Part shown: one piece after another, positions 26,101 through 40,248 of the stretch
Numbering within the stretch: the stretch's first letter is position 1
How the letters are laid out: every line of letters begins with the position of its first letter
Assembly (NCBI GenBank): GCA_022393335.1
Contig: JAJEKB010000586.1
Span: 62,001 to 126,000, forward strand
Source of the DNA: Macrotrachela quadricornifera
Taxonomy: Eukaryota; Rotifera; Eurotatoria; Philodinida; Philodinidae
Reading direction: 5' to 3'
Length of the DNA stretch: 64,000 bases
Translations under genes and position numbers: made by a program
Notes under the pieces: model-generated
What the model saw: the letters and a program-made list of their open reading frames with translations, nothing else
The model's database searches: none
Told to the model about the DNA's origin: nothing

Positions 26101-26356
26101 TTGCTGCTCGATGACAATATGCTTGACAAACTTGGATGGCTGTATATTCTCCTGAAGCAATTTTTCGAGCTAGCTCTCGTACAGTTAATTTAGTTATAAT
26201 CAATTCTTCAGCAGTCAGTAAACCATCTCTTTCCATAAATGAAATGACAGATCGTTGGGTTTCAGCTGGTAAATGATCATTTGTTATACGCCATTTCGCT
26301 GGAATAAGTGCAGCTAATACATTTCGTTTTTTATCTACGCTTTGTTTCCAATCCAT
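23151..26356 (-). CDS. Amidase-signature hydrolase, fungal acetamidase-like
   Basis: Three exons read leftward: 26356..25858, 25658..25184 and 23817..23151, summing to 1641 nt, or 546 aa, the usual length for this family. Amidase-signature enzymes hydrolyse amides to acid plus ammonia or amine. The Lys-Ser-cisSer triad is visible as Lys131 (VSLKDQF), Ser206 (GGSSGGEG) and Ser230 (DIGGSIRIP). These spacings of 75 and 24 residues equal those of fatty-acid amide hydrolase. Segments such as GVPVSLKDQ, SSIGYVGWLG and VKTNVPQT, and the PHPP motif in exon 3, resemble fungal general amidases and acetamidases (amdS type) more than animal FAAH. Horizontal origin is plausible in a bdelloid-like genome. 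It has no signal peptide. It has only two introns, and the second (25183-23818) is swollen to 1.37 kb by a repeat insertion. Substrate is not predictable. Confidence 0.9.
23990..25032. mobile_element. Interspersed repeat cluster in amidase intron 2
   Basis: The stretch is visibly more GC-rich than its surroundings. It opens with cggtagttcccggcgttgct, a sequence style common at ends of animal interspersed repeats. It contains two copies of a shared terminus (cagacaaactttc then ctttatatatat) at about 24478-24510 and 24997-25027, which suggests two related or nested insertions. No reverse transcriptase or transposase is left, so I class it as a non-autonomous or heavily truncated element. Confidence 0.55.
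24682..24976. repeat. Tandem repeat, unit about 109 bp, nearly three copies
   Basis: Units begin at about 24682, 24791 and 24900. Shared blocks are gaccttcctc, ggaaagtttggtaatgttag and cagcactatctgggtgagac, with the small palindrome around cactcacacccttagtgggtg. The third copy is partial. A more diverged partial copy lies near 24381-24450. It is part of the repeat cluster in the amidase intron. Confidence 0.65.
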
Positions 26357-28402
26357 TATATTTTCAACCAGGCAATCTTGAAGAATTCTTTCGTCTAGAA
26401 CTCAATAAATTAACACACTTGAAAAATGAAAGTATGATGTGCCCTATCTTCCACTTGATCATGACAAGATGCTTATCAATAATCAAACAAACCGACAATG
26501 TTTTATCTATGCTTGTGAGAGTTAAATACGAATAGACAGAAATATATCAACTAACTCAAAATTGTATATATTTGAAGAATAAGAATAAAATCCATTTTCT
26601 ATAGCAGTCTAATATTTAAAAAAAGAACATAAAATAAAATATTAAAAAAATGATAAATGTTACAATCATGCTCTATGTGAAAACCAAAATGCACCTGTTA
26701 TATGAAGCTATATAATGATCAAAAACATATGTTAAATTATAATGAACTCTCGAAGTCTATTTGTGATGATTCGAAATACTAGTTTGCTTTTGATTATATT
26801 TTCAATTGATTATTGGATTTATCATATTTAAAGCACGTAATATTATATATATATATATATATATATAAAGGGTGTCACGTAAGTTCTGATCCCTCATCAA
26901 ATATTTTTTTTTCTTACATGCTTCTGCATTTGAAGAGGTTGATATTTTAAGTATTTATACTAGATGTTTAGATCTACTCTATACTAGAATTTTACATTTC
27001 TACCTATTTCTAATACAGTGATACAAACATCACTAAAAAACAAGAGCAAATGCTACAGTTCATGTAATTCATTGACATATTTCGCTGTTTCTGCATATTA
27101 AGATCGTTAGAGAGAAAAAGATCATATATTTTTTTTTATCCATGACGACTTTGATAAATACAAAACGCAAAAGTCACATGCAATAACGGAAAAGCTACTG
27201 GATATCGATCCATTATACAATGGATACAATTTTTCTCATCCATAATTGTTCTAGTTATAATTCAAAAATTTTCATTATTTTTGGTGATACTCGTAACATC
27301 GTAATAGAAATAAGTAGAAACATGAGATTCTAGTATAGAGTAGATCTAAAAATCTAGTATAAATACTGAAAATATCAATCTCTTCAAATGCAATAACATG
27401 TAAGAAAAAAAAATATTTGATGAAGGGATCAGGACTTATATGACACCCTTTATACAGTGCATACAGAAAAAATTTTTCTCTATTATAAATAGTCATTTAA
27501 TGATCATCATAGAAAACATTATTTACATGTTAATAATATACAATCAAGTTAACCGTTTGATCGCAAATAATTATTATCTTTTCAGTTCCATTTTTGAACA
27601 GTAATATTTGATTTAAACTTAAAACTTCGTTTGATATTCAATATTTTTATCGACTTTTCTATTCTAAATACTTCTGATGTGAAAAATATAAATTTTTTTC
27701 TTTAACTGAAATTATTTCCTATTTTAATATTTGAAAATTTCTATATTGTTATTTTTGTTCACTCAAAAAAGTTTCATTTCAGTATAAAATAACTGAAATA
27801 ATGTTGAATTGATTTTTTTTCTCACAAATTTTGTTTGATACAAAAAAAATAATAGTAATGAAATAAAAATATCAATGTGTTGAACATAAGTTTCATCTTT
27901 TCCAACTGATGATAAAAAACTTTGTAAAAAATTCGTATTAATTTGTTTATGTTCATAAAATTTCACAAGACTACATTAATACCATATAACATATAGGATT
28001 ATATCAATTGTCTATCAATTCTTTTATCTCAAGATATCAAACATATTAGATCTTTAAAAATAAACATAATAAAACAGATATGATACAAATGCTATTAATA
28101 TTACAGTATATGTTGTTACTAATAAAGAGATGAAAAAAATGAAATCTTATCTTAAAATCTTATATCCAATAACAAATCGATATTATATTTAATTTATAAT
28201 TCAACAGCGTACTCTATATATATATATTAGATGAAGAATGTAGCGCTATTTTCTCATTCGCCAAAAAGGTTAATAGTTGACTTAGCAATTAAAAGATATT
28301 CATTGGATATTCTTATTTTTTTTTGTTGTTGTCATTTATTCATTTTCTTTCTATACTTTTCCCGCCGATATAACTTGTCTATTCATTTGAAAATATCATT
28401 TA
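26357..28402. other. Intergenic between divergent amidase and IDE genes
   Basis: About 2 kb. Apart from the foldback at 26866-27452 and its (AT)n flank, I see no coding exon. A small ORF at 28231-28419 is out of frame with the IDE start and looks accidental. Confidence 0.4.
26866..27452. mobile_element. Foldback/MITE with Tc1-mariner-style GGGTGTC termini
   Basis: The ends aaagggtgtcacgtaagt and the reverse complement of acttatatgacaccctt are inverted, and each is flanked by TA, the Tc1/mariner target duplication. Matching continues inward for more than 150 bp per arm, for example tttagatctactctatacta near 26968 against its complement near 27337. There is no transposase. The left end abuts an (AT)n run. 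The length of about 590 bp fits a non-autonomous element. Confidence 0.75.
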
Positions 28403-31400
28403 ATGGCTATCGAATCTGAAAAACAACTTTCATCATCGAATTCAACAATTGTTCGTATTGTTGATAATATTAAAAAAAGTGAAAGTGATTCATGGAATTA
28501 TCGTGGTTTAGAACTTTCAAATGAGATGCTTGTTGTACTTGTAAGTCATCCAAATATTGATAAAGCTGCTGCTGCTCTTGATGTAACAATTGGTAGTTTA
28601 GCAGATCCAAGTGAAGTGCCTGGTATTGCACATTTTCTTGAACATATGCTTTTTATGGGTAGTTCTAAAGTAAATACTTATTTACAATGATTAATAAAGA
28701 AAAATTTATTTATTTATTTATTTATGTATTTTAGTATCCAGGTGAAAATGAATATTCAAAAGTAATTGAAGGAAATGGTGGTTATTCAAATGCTTTTACA
28801 AGTGGTGATCATACGAATTATTATTTTGATGTTAATCCAAGTTTATTACCAGATGCATTGGATATGTAAATATAAATTCTTTATTATTATTTTTTTATTA
28901 ATTAAATAGATGTAAAATTTTTTTTGTATCGATTTAGTTTTGCTCAATTTTTTATTTCACCACTTTTTGCTGCATCATCAACAGATCGTGAATTAGAAGC
29001 AGTTAATTCTGAATATGAAGGAAATTTATTTAAAGATCCATGGCGTATTTCTCAGTTAGAAAAATCCACATCAGATCCAAAACATCCATATTCAAGATTT
29101 TCTATTGGTAATACAGAATCATTACGAACAATACCTAAACAACGTGGAATTGATATTCGACAAGTATTATTAGATTTTCATAAAGCTGAATATTCATCAA
29201 ATCGTATGAGTTTAGCTGTACTTGGAAATCGTATGTGATAAATTGTTAAAATTAATATAAAAAAATAATTTTCTTGATTTTGTTTTTCTAGAATCATTGG
29301 ATGAACTTCAATCACTAGTTATAAAAAGTTTTAAAGATGTAGAAAATAAAAAATTAAAAAAAACAAAATATCCTTCTGATCCATATGGTGAAAGCATACG
29401 AAAAGTTTGTTATTGTTTTGTCTTTTTTTAATTAAATAAAATTTTTTTTCTCTTAAGACAATTTGTTATTGTGTTCCTGTTAAAGAACATCGTCATTTAA
29501 CAATTAATTGGGTTATACCTGATCATAAAGAATTATATTATTGTAATGTAAGTATAAGATATTTTATCATTTTATGTTAATCTTCATATCTTGAAGAATA
29601 TCTCGATTTCATTCAGCCTGAATCATATTTATCACATTTGATTGGACATGAAGGTGATGGATCATTATTATCATATTTAAAAAAATTGGGTTTTGCTATT
29701 GAATTGGTATCAGGTGATAAAAATTCTGCACCTGGCTTTAATTTTTTTACTGTTGATATTGAATTAACTATCGAAGGATTAAGTAAATTAAAATTTTATA
29801 AAAAAAACAATAAGGATTTTTTTTTTGTTTATTATTAAAATTAGATCAATGGGAACGAGTTCTCTATAGTGTTTATCAATATATAGCTATGTTACGTAAG
29901 GAAGGACCAAAAGAATGGATTTTTAATGAATGCAAAGTAAGATAAAATATTTCAATTTAAAAACAAAAAAAAATATTATTTTTTTTTATATGTAGAATGT
30001 AAACGAAATGCAATTTCAATTTCGAGAAAAAGAACGACCGGATGACTTCGTTTCCAATTTAGTTGGTAGAATGAGGGTATTTATAACTAAACAAAAAAAT
30101 AAAATAAAAAAATAATTTTTTCTTTTTCTTTATTAGGATTATCCATTAACTGAATGTTTATCAGGTGAATATGAAATGCGTGAATTTCGACCAGATTTAA
30201 TTAATGAACTTCTCAATGAATATTTAATTCCAAGTAAAATGAGGTAAAATAAAGATTTTTACTTTTTTAAATTATTTAAAAATTTTTCTTTTTATCTAAA
30301 GAGTATTTCTTGCAAGTAAAGAATTTATATCAATTGCAACAGAAAAAGAAAAATGGTTTGATACACAATATAAATTAGAAAATTTACCAGATGAACTTAT
30401 TAAAAAATGTGAAACATGTGAAATAATTCCTGAACTTCATTTACCAGTACCAAATGAATTTATTCCAACAGATTTTCATTTATTTTCAAAAGAAAAAAAT
30501 CTTACACAACCACAAATACCAATAAAAATTAAAGTAAATATATGTATAAATGAATTGATTTCAAAAATTTTTCTTTTTATTTTATTAAAAGGAAAATGAA
30601 TTTTATCGTCTTTATTATACTGATGATTCATTTTATAAATTACCTAAAGCTTATGTTTATTTTGAATTTCGAAAGTATAATATATATTATAAATCTTTCT
30701 TTTTTTCTTTGATTTTTATTTATTAATTTTAGTCCATTAGTACATGTTGATCCAATACATTCTAATTTAAATGCACTTTATGTTGATTTAGTTGAAGATT
30801 CATTAACTGAATATGTTTATCCAGCACAGCTTGGAGGTTTACAATATGAATTATCAGCTTTAAATTATGGTATTCAAGTATGTTAATATTAATTTTTATA
30901 TCTATAAGAAATAAAATCATGATTTTTCTTTTTTAAAGTTAACAATTTATGGATTTAATCATAAAATAAAACAATTACTTGAAAAAATTATTGATAATAT
31001 GGTTAATATTAAAATAAAACCACAACGATTTGAAATAATTAAAGAAAAAGTAAATGAATTAAAAATAAAAAATATTCATTATGTAAAGAATGATTTGCTT
31101 ACTATTTTGTGAACTCATTTCTTCGTTTCTGGTATTTTTTTTATAATTTTGCATCGCTTATTTATTATACATGTAGATAAGTTGATTACATGATTGAATC
31201 ATTCATGAAAAGTTCTACTAATTCAGCGGATAGATTTTATAAATATTTTATTTATCCTTTCTTATTCGTGTCAAGAACCTTTTATAGAGATTGATAGAAA
31301 TGTTGATTTAATGAAGTGAAATATAAAATTGAGATTGATTCGGATTTGTTAGTAAATTGAAGACAAATAGTCTTTTATGATACAGACTCATGAGGACTTA

Positions 31401-33437
31401 TTGTAAAAATTCTTTTTGTTTGTAATAAGTGACACAATTAAAGAGAATAATCAATAGTTTCAGTTTAGTTTTTACGAAGATTGATTATTGAAGACTTCTA
31501 AATTTATTGAATATATTTTTCTAGGTTAAACGATCATTACAAAATTTTCGTCGTGACGTTCCATATCAAATGGCACATTTTGGTGTTACTTATTTAACAG
31601 CCGAATATCAATGGAATAAGGATGAATTGCTTGGTTGTATTGATGGTAAAAAAATATAGAAGAAAAATTCTTAAATTAAAAATAAATTATCACTTTTTCT
31701 TTTTAAGGTATTACAATACATGATGTAGAATCATTCATTCCTCGAATATTAAATCGTTTTTATATTGATTCATTAATGTATGGAAATTTAACAAAAAATG
31801 TAAGAAAAAATTATTTGATTTTTAATTTTTAAAAAATTTTTGTTATTTTCTTATTTAAATAGCAAGCAATTGAATATATGACTTCAGTTGAAGAAAAATT
31901 TCAAGAAAAACGTTTTTATCAACCGCTTTTTCCTAGTATGTGGTTTAATCAACGTGAATTAACATTACCTGATGGTTAGTAGAACATTTTTTTCTCTGCT
32001 TATTAACTTTCAATATATATTTGAATATTTTCATAGGTTGTAATTATGCATATACAATGCTTAATGATGCACATAAATTAAATGCAATTGAAATATATTT
32101 TCAATGTTTTCAACAAACATTAGAAAATAATGCTTTAATTGAATTATTTGGTCATTTTGTTGATGAACCATGTTTTGATCAATTAAGAACTAAAGAACAA
32201 TTAGGTTATATTGTTAGTTCAGGTGTACGTCGATCACGTGGTGTGCAAGGTTTTAGAATTATTGTACAATCAGCTCGAGAACTTGATCATGTTAATCAAC
32301 GTATTGAAATATTTATTGATTCAATAAGAGTATGTATTTTGTCAATAAAAGATACGAAAGCAATGAGATGATTTAACCCGAGTTTTGCAACATTGTGTCC
32401 AATATCAATAATAAATATCTTCGAATGAGTGTTCATCGTAAACTGATGAGAGAAAACATCGATAGACATATTTAAGCTATGTATAATAGAACTAAACAAG
32501 ACTAGAATATCATTAATTACTGAAGAAAAGATAGAATATTGTTACCTAAGTAAAATGAAGAAGGACGAAAGTGAAAGAACTCATTGTAATGACTTTAAAA
32601 AAAATACTTACAATTATTTCTGATAACTTTTGATTAATAATTTTAAAAAAAAGAGAGAAAATAACAGAATATATTATGTTCTATAGGATTATATAGCAAC
32701 AATGCCTGATGAATTATTTAAAAAACAACGTGAAGGTTATATAGTTAAAAGAATTGAAGTACCAAAAAAAATGCAAAGTCAAGGAAATAAATTTTGGAAT
32801 GAAATAACTAATCATCAATTTTGCTTTCATCGACGTAAGAGAAAAAAAAAAATTTAAATAAATATTTTTTTAATTTAAAAATTTTTTTTATTTTTATATT
32901 TAGCTCAACTCGAAACAGAAATAATAAGAACATTAGAACGTAATGATTTACTTTCGTTTTATGATCATTATATATCACGACATTCACCATATCGACGTAA
33001 ATTATCCGTTCATGTTAATCCATCTTCATTAGCACTTCAAATAAAAATAATTGAAAAAAATACAGTTGAAAATGAAGATGAATTAAAAGCAATTAGTCAT
33101 GGAGAACTACCATTAACGAATAATGAAGAAGATATAGAAGCAAATAGTGCTTTAACTCCAGAAATAACACATGAAACAATTCATTTAACTGAACAACCAC
33201 CTATTATTGATAAGTTAACTGAGATAGATTTAAAACAAGCAAATAATAATTTATCTCAAGAAAACATTAATTTACCAAAAGTAAAATTATTATTAATTTA
33301 ATTTAATTTTTTTTTATTTTTATTTTTTCTAGGCTGAATGGATTGACAATGTTCACATATGGAAAAGCAAATTACCATGTTATCCACTTGCACAACCATA
33401 TGAAAAACTTGATATACCTGTTCTCTGTAAATTATAA
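28403..33437 (+). CDS. IDE: Insulin-degrading enzyme (insulysin), M16 zinc metalloprotease
   Basis: Twenty exons: 28403-28669, 28735-28865, 28938-29230, 29292-29404, 29458-29547, 29617-29782, 29845-29936, 29996-30076, 30137-30243, 30302-30533, 30592-30674, 30733-30877, 30939-31049, 31525-31645, 31708-31799, 31863-31974, 32037-32329, 32687-32834, 32904-33280, 33333-33437. They sum to 3159 nt, or 1052 aa. IDE degrades insulin, amyloid-beta and other short peptides inside a closed clamshell chamber. The inverted zinc motif HFLEH is at 77-81, with the distal ligand Glu158 exactly 76 residues further on (SEYEGN). The C-terminal half keeps the family's [18 protein letters not shown] block. An acidic, poorly conserved insert of about 90 residues (exon 19) lies before the C-terminus. 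The protein ends in CKL, a peroxisomal PTS1-type tripeptide like the AKL of mammalian IDE. Introns 13 and 17 are long (475 and 357 bp). PSMB1 follows 162 bp downstream. Confidence 0.95.
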
Positions 33438-33599
33438 AGAGAATTTTTTTCATTATTATTTTTTTTTTATTTAAAATCTACCATGACGTTCAAAATATTC
33501 GTATAATGCTTAAGTGTTTGAGAAAATAGAAAAAAAATGATTTTTTTTCTTTCAGATAAATAGTCTTCTTTTTTTTATCTATTATCTAAGAAAATAAAA

Positions 33600-34507
33600 A
33601 TGGTCAAAGAAGTCGGTTGGTATCCATATGAATTTCAATCTGGGTAAATAAAAAAAAACATTTTATAGAAAAAAAAACCATCAATTTTATCTAATATTTT
33701 TCAGTACAACAGTTGCTGTTGCTGGTGATGATTATGTTGTTGTTGCAAGTGATACACGTTTAACAGAAAATTATTCTATTCTATCTCGTACACATAGTAA
33801 TGTGTATAAAATGTAATATTCATTAAAAAAAAAATAAAATTCATGTTTATTTTCATTAAATCTTTTTTTTCTTTTATTATTTAGGCATAATAATTCATTA
33901 CTTCTATCAACAGGTTTTCTTGGTGATGTACTTACACTTAAGAAAACACTTGAAGGTCGTATTAAAGTTAGTTATATAAAGATATTTTTAATGAATAAAT
34001 ACATATATATGTATATAATAGACATATGAATATACTCATAATAAACCAATATCAACACCTGCTTTAGCTCAAATGATTTCAATTTTGATGTACGGTCGTC
34101 GATTTTTTCCTTATTATACAAATACAGTTATAACTGGTTTGGATGTTGATGGCAAAGGATGTATTTTTGCATTTGATCCTGTTGGTTCAATGACACAACA
34201 ACTTTATGCTTGTGAAGGTAGTGCTATGCCACTCATTTTACCCATTCTTGATGCACATGTAAGTTATTCTATAAAAACAAAAACAGTTTTTTTTTTATAA
34301 TTTAAATTATTAATTTAGATTCTTGGTAAAAATACAACAAAGCCAGGTCATGTTAAACGCACAAAAGAAGAAACTGTTAAAATGATAAAAGATATTTATA
34401 TGGCTGCATGTGAACGTAATGTTGAACTTGGTGATGGTATTGTTATTCATACATTAACAAAAGACAAAGGCATTGAAACTGATGTTCACACATTACGCAA
34501 AGATTAA
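33600..34507 (+). CDS. PSMB1: Proteasome subunit beta type-1 (beta-6)
   Basis: Five exons: 33600-33643, 33705-33812, 33885-33966, 34022-34258, 34319-34507; 660 nt, 219 aa. It is a structural, non-proteolytic beta subunit of the 20S proteasome core. Recognisable segments are FQSGTTVAVAGDD, ASDTRLTENYSI, GRRFFPYYTNTVITGLD, FDPVGS and the C-terminal VHTLRKD, in the order and length of animal PSMB1. Thr is present after the GG-like SGT but the family is inactive by descent. The start at 33600 gives a short N-terminal extension typical of the mature-like subunit. An acceptor-like ttcag at 33551-33555 precedes the start, and IDE ends only 162 bp upstream, an operon-like spacing. Confidence 0.95.
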
Positions 34508-34657
34508 AACAAAAAAAAAAAAGAATTGAACTAAACTTTTAAACATTTATTGTTAAAAATAAAAATTTCCTTTTTTTTTTCAGTTTCTTAAACAAGAACT
34601 TTAAACTATTGAATTTCTTTTCATTTCTTTCTCTTCGTTTATTAGTTTTTATAGATA

Positions 34658-37439
34658 ATGCCTTTTATCGAAGATTGGATAACACATCCGATGACAATTA
34701 TTAATCGGTTGTATGGTAAAATTCTTTTTTTTTTCTTTAAGTATATTTAAAGAGAAAAAAAATATTTATTTAATATATTCAGAAAAATCACCAAATACAT
34801 TTGAAAATGATGTACGAAGTTATTTTCAAACACATATTAATAATCCAGATTTATATAAAGAAATTCCATCATTAAATGATGCTATAAATGATGAAAATTC
34901 AATACCATCTGGTTGTCTTGTACGTTATCGTGCTATGATACAAGATATGGCTGATGATGAAATTTATTGTAGTAAGTTTTTATTTTATTTTATTTTATTT
35001 CTTTCATATATGTTTTATTAATTTTAGCTCATTATAAAATTCGATCAAATGATCATCAGCAGATTGAAATTGAAAAATCAGCTAAATATACAGATTTATT
35101 TGTATGTTCAGTAAGTAAAAATTTCGTTTATTGGTTCTCTTTTTATTAATTTTTATTTGACATTTCTATAGCCTGGATATACTGTTATTGAACAAGAACC
35201 ACCAAGAGAAAAATTTAGTTCACGTCAATGTTTTTCATGTATTATGATACCGAATGAAACTCAATGGGTTAAAGATACTTATCGAATACATTTTGGTGAA
35301 CAATTTACAATGCAAAAAAGGTAAGAATAAATATATTTGATTAATATTTATTTATTATGAAAATATTGTTTGTATCATGTCTTAAAGTCCGATCAAGAAA
35401 GAAACAAAATATGATGATTATATTGAGTTTCTTAAGTATGTGGAAAGAGAATATAACAAGTTAAGAACAATCACTAATATAAGAGAAGAATAGAAAAGAT
35501 GGACATGACCAATCGAATGAATTAATGATAGAAACGATCATATATACATATATATAATGGTATAATGGAATATTCCACAGAATGAAAGAATATGAATAGT
35601 GAATGAGAAAAAATACAATCATAGAGAAAGTTCCAATATACACGAACAATGTGATAAAGAAACTTTTCCATAATTAGTTATTACTACATTACATTTTGGA
35701 TTTTTGATTAGATCAAATGATAATCAAGATAATGTTCAACAATTATTATCACCTCTTAAAAGATTAAAAACAACAGCAACATCTATGGAAATAAGTAATG
35801 ATAATAATCATGATGCAATAATAAAAACCGAATCAATGAAAACAAACTCGAAACCTACTTATATTGTTAAAGTAAATTATTATAAAGAATTAAAAAAGTA
35901 TTTTATATAAAATTTTTTCATATTCATATTAGGTTTATGATACTACTGAAGAAATTTTACTCAATACAATGGTAGAATTTATTGGAATTTATTATGATCA
36001 TAGTGTTGTCAAAGCTGACAGTGCACATTCAATGTAAGTTAATTATCGTTATACTAAATCTTCAATATGTCATTTTAAACTTATTTTGTATTCAAACTAA
36101 ATAGATATAATATAAATAATGAGTTTATATCTTTAACTACGTATACTTTGATAAATTAATCAGTTTTGTTTTAGAAAAATAATTTTATTTAAAATAAAAG
36201 AAAAGAAAAAAGATATTCGAATACATTTAAATATAAAACTTATTTAATTTTTTTTAGTAATGAAATGGATCAAGATCAGCTTCCATTGATAAAAACTATT
36301 CATTGTATTCAATATAAAAAATTATCTCATACTAATCCACTTTTATATCATATACCAGATATTGAATTAAATCAAAGTATATTTTAATATTTTTATCTAC
36401 AAAAAAAATCAAACAAATTCTTTTTTATTTTTATTTAGTTTCAATAACTCGTCAATATATTCTTTCATTATTTGAATGTATTTTTCCAAATGATAAACTT
36501 CTTTGTGAATATTTATTATTACATCTTATATCACGTACATATATTCGACAAGCATCTATAGCTTATGGTAAATTATCATTAAATATATCTCATATATCAA
36601 CAGAACAATTTAATGCACTTGAACAATTACTTGAAACAATTTTATCACTTTATTCATGTATTTCAATAAATATTAATACATTAAATACAATGCAATTAAT
36701 GCCAAATAAAAATGTAACTAAAGATGATGAAAATGAAAATCAATTAAAACAAACACCACTTCAATTACCATTTCATTCACATTTACTTATTGATGAAACA
36801 AAAATGGAATGTGGACAATTAACAACACTTGGTAAAAATAAATAAATAAAATAGATTATTTATTTATATTAAATTTTCTTTTTTTTAAAGGTCTTAATAA
36901 TATAAAATTACTTCAAGATCTTCTTCATCAACAAACACTTAAATATGAATTTCATGTTTATCAACTTGATTATGATTGTGATATACGTTGTTTAATAATA
37001 TCATCAACAAAATCAATATTACCATGTGATATTTATATTCGTTATCAAACTGAACAAGAAATAAATCAAATAACATATCCAAATATATCAAAAGAACAAA
37101 TAAATCATGTACGTCGATATTTAACATATGTTGGACAACAACTTGAACTTGATCAAACAATAAATAATACTTCATCAGATATTAATACATATATACAAGA
37201 AGATTTTGTTAATATGCGTAAACAAAAATTATTAACAAATCTTGATGATTTTCATCTTTTACTTGTACTTGCTAGGTAAAAATTTCGAAAGAAATTTTTT
37301 TATTTAATATTTATAAAAAAGTTTTAAACTTATTTTTAGATTAGAAACTTTATCATACGGTGAAAATATTTTAAAACAATCGAATTGGGATCAGGCAAAA
37401 AATCTTGAATTTACACGTCGTCAACGTATGAATATCTAG
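34658..37439 (+). CDS. MCMBP: Mini-chromosome maintenance complex-binding protein
   Basis: Ten exons: 34658-34715, 34783-34971, 35028-35110, 35172-35320, 35712-35871, 35933-36033, 36258-36376, 36439-36831, 36891-37275, 37340-37439; 1737 nt, 578 aa. MCMBP binds MCM2-7 and helps unload or stabilise the replicative helicase in the nucleus. Family segments are the N-terminal IIN-LYE..P..FENDVRSYF, IPSGCLVRYRAMIQDM, FSCIMIPNETQWV and the C-terminal QEDFVNMRK...DDFHLLLVLARLETLSYG. It is slightly shorter than vertebrate orthologues (about 640 aa), with a Ser/Asn-rich linker in exon 5. An acceptor-like atag at 34651-34654 lies 3 nt before the ATG. It starts 150 bp after PSMB1 on the same strand. Confidence 0.93.
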
Positions 37440-39244
<1,805 letters not shown>

Positions 39245-39719
39245 TATATTTGTTTTATTGGTTCTTTATGTAGATATATATATGTTCTGTTTTGTATTAA
39301 TTAAGAGTTTGTTCTTTACTATATATTGTCATTGTCGTTTATTAAATATGAACAAACAAAAAAAATAGAATTTTTCAAAAATTAATGGTAAATATGAATA
39401 TTTTCTGATGGATTATTGAATGGATATATGTGTTTTGTATCCTAATATTGAGGAAATTTTATTTATTGTCTTTTCATTATGAAATAAATGAATATTAATG
39501 TTAATTTAATTTCAAAATTTGCAGTTACAGGAAAAGTAAAATCATACCATTAATGCTTCTGACTTTGATCAAATGTAAAAATGTCAAAAGATGAAATGAT
39601 ATCATCATATATCAGTCCAAAATAATACTTTGAGCTATTAAAGATCTAAGTATATCATTGGATAGAGCTCTTCATGTTGTATAAGACACATTGATGAATT
39701 GCTTAGGCACGGGTAAATA
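39245..39719. other. Intergenic, 3' flank of WDR5
   Basis: AT-rich 3' flank with AATAAA-like sequence near 39480. Nothing else recognised. Confidence 0.35.
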
Positions 39720-40248
39720 AGCGAATGTTCGCTGAAAAAAGTCGAATCTGCTGCTAAATTCACCGACGTGTTTAATATGCAGCAATTATCATAACATAAT
39801 CAATTATCGAAGTATACTTAAGGTGATATATTTAAATATGTTGAAAATCAATTACGAAAACCTAAGTGATAGAATTTGGTCGCCGTATACGATCAAGTAT
39901 GTGTTATTACGTGCCGTGTATCGCTGGAATTCTCATCCAGGGTTTCCGATCGTATATGGACGTAACCGTAGCATACCGTTTCACCTGAGCATTTGAAAAA
40001 TATGTTTATCGTCGATGATCCACAAATGAGAGCTGACTTACGTGATACAAGAAAATTTAATGATATTGATAGCAATATCTTGATATTAATCGAAGATGTA
40101 TTCCTATCAATATCTTCTCAATTGGCACGCAAAATGTGTATATAAAACAGCTAGGCTTAACAAATGGATTGATGATAATCAAAAGTTTAAAGATTTTCTT
40201 TATTTATTTGGCTTAATTTCATTATCAAGTGATGATCGTGATAAATAA
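39720..40248 (+). pseudogene. Remnant resembling alpha-1,6-fucosyltransferase (FUT8/GT23)
   Basis: Two short frames follow one another: 39838-39996 (YENLSDRIWSPYTIKYVLL...HPGF...FHLSI, then stop) and 40002-40145 (MFIVDDPQMRADLR...SISSQLARKM, then stop). Read together, the order L-x-DR, IKY(L/V), HP, FHxxI, DDP and SSQ follows the catalytic region of FUT8-like enzymes. A stop and a frame change separate the pieces, and no good splice sites join them. The local base composition is more GC-rich than the flanks. I read this as a decayed fragment. The family match is by eye and weak. Confidence 0.35.

Noticed and set aside
28231..28419. 62-aa ORF upstream of IDE as an N-terminal exon
   Set aside because: It is out of frame with the IDE start and overlaps it; no splice sites join them.
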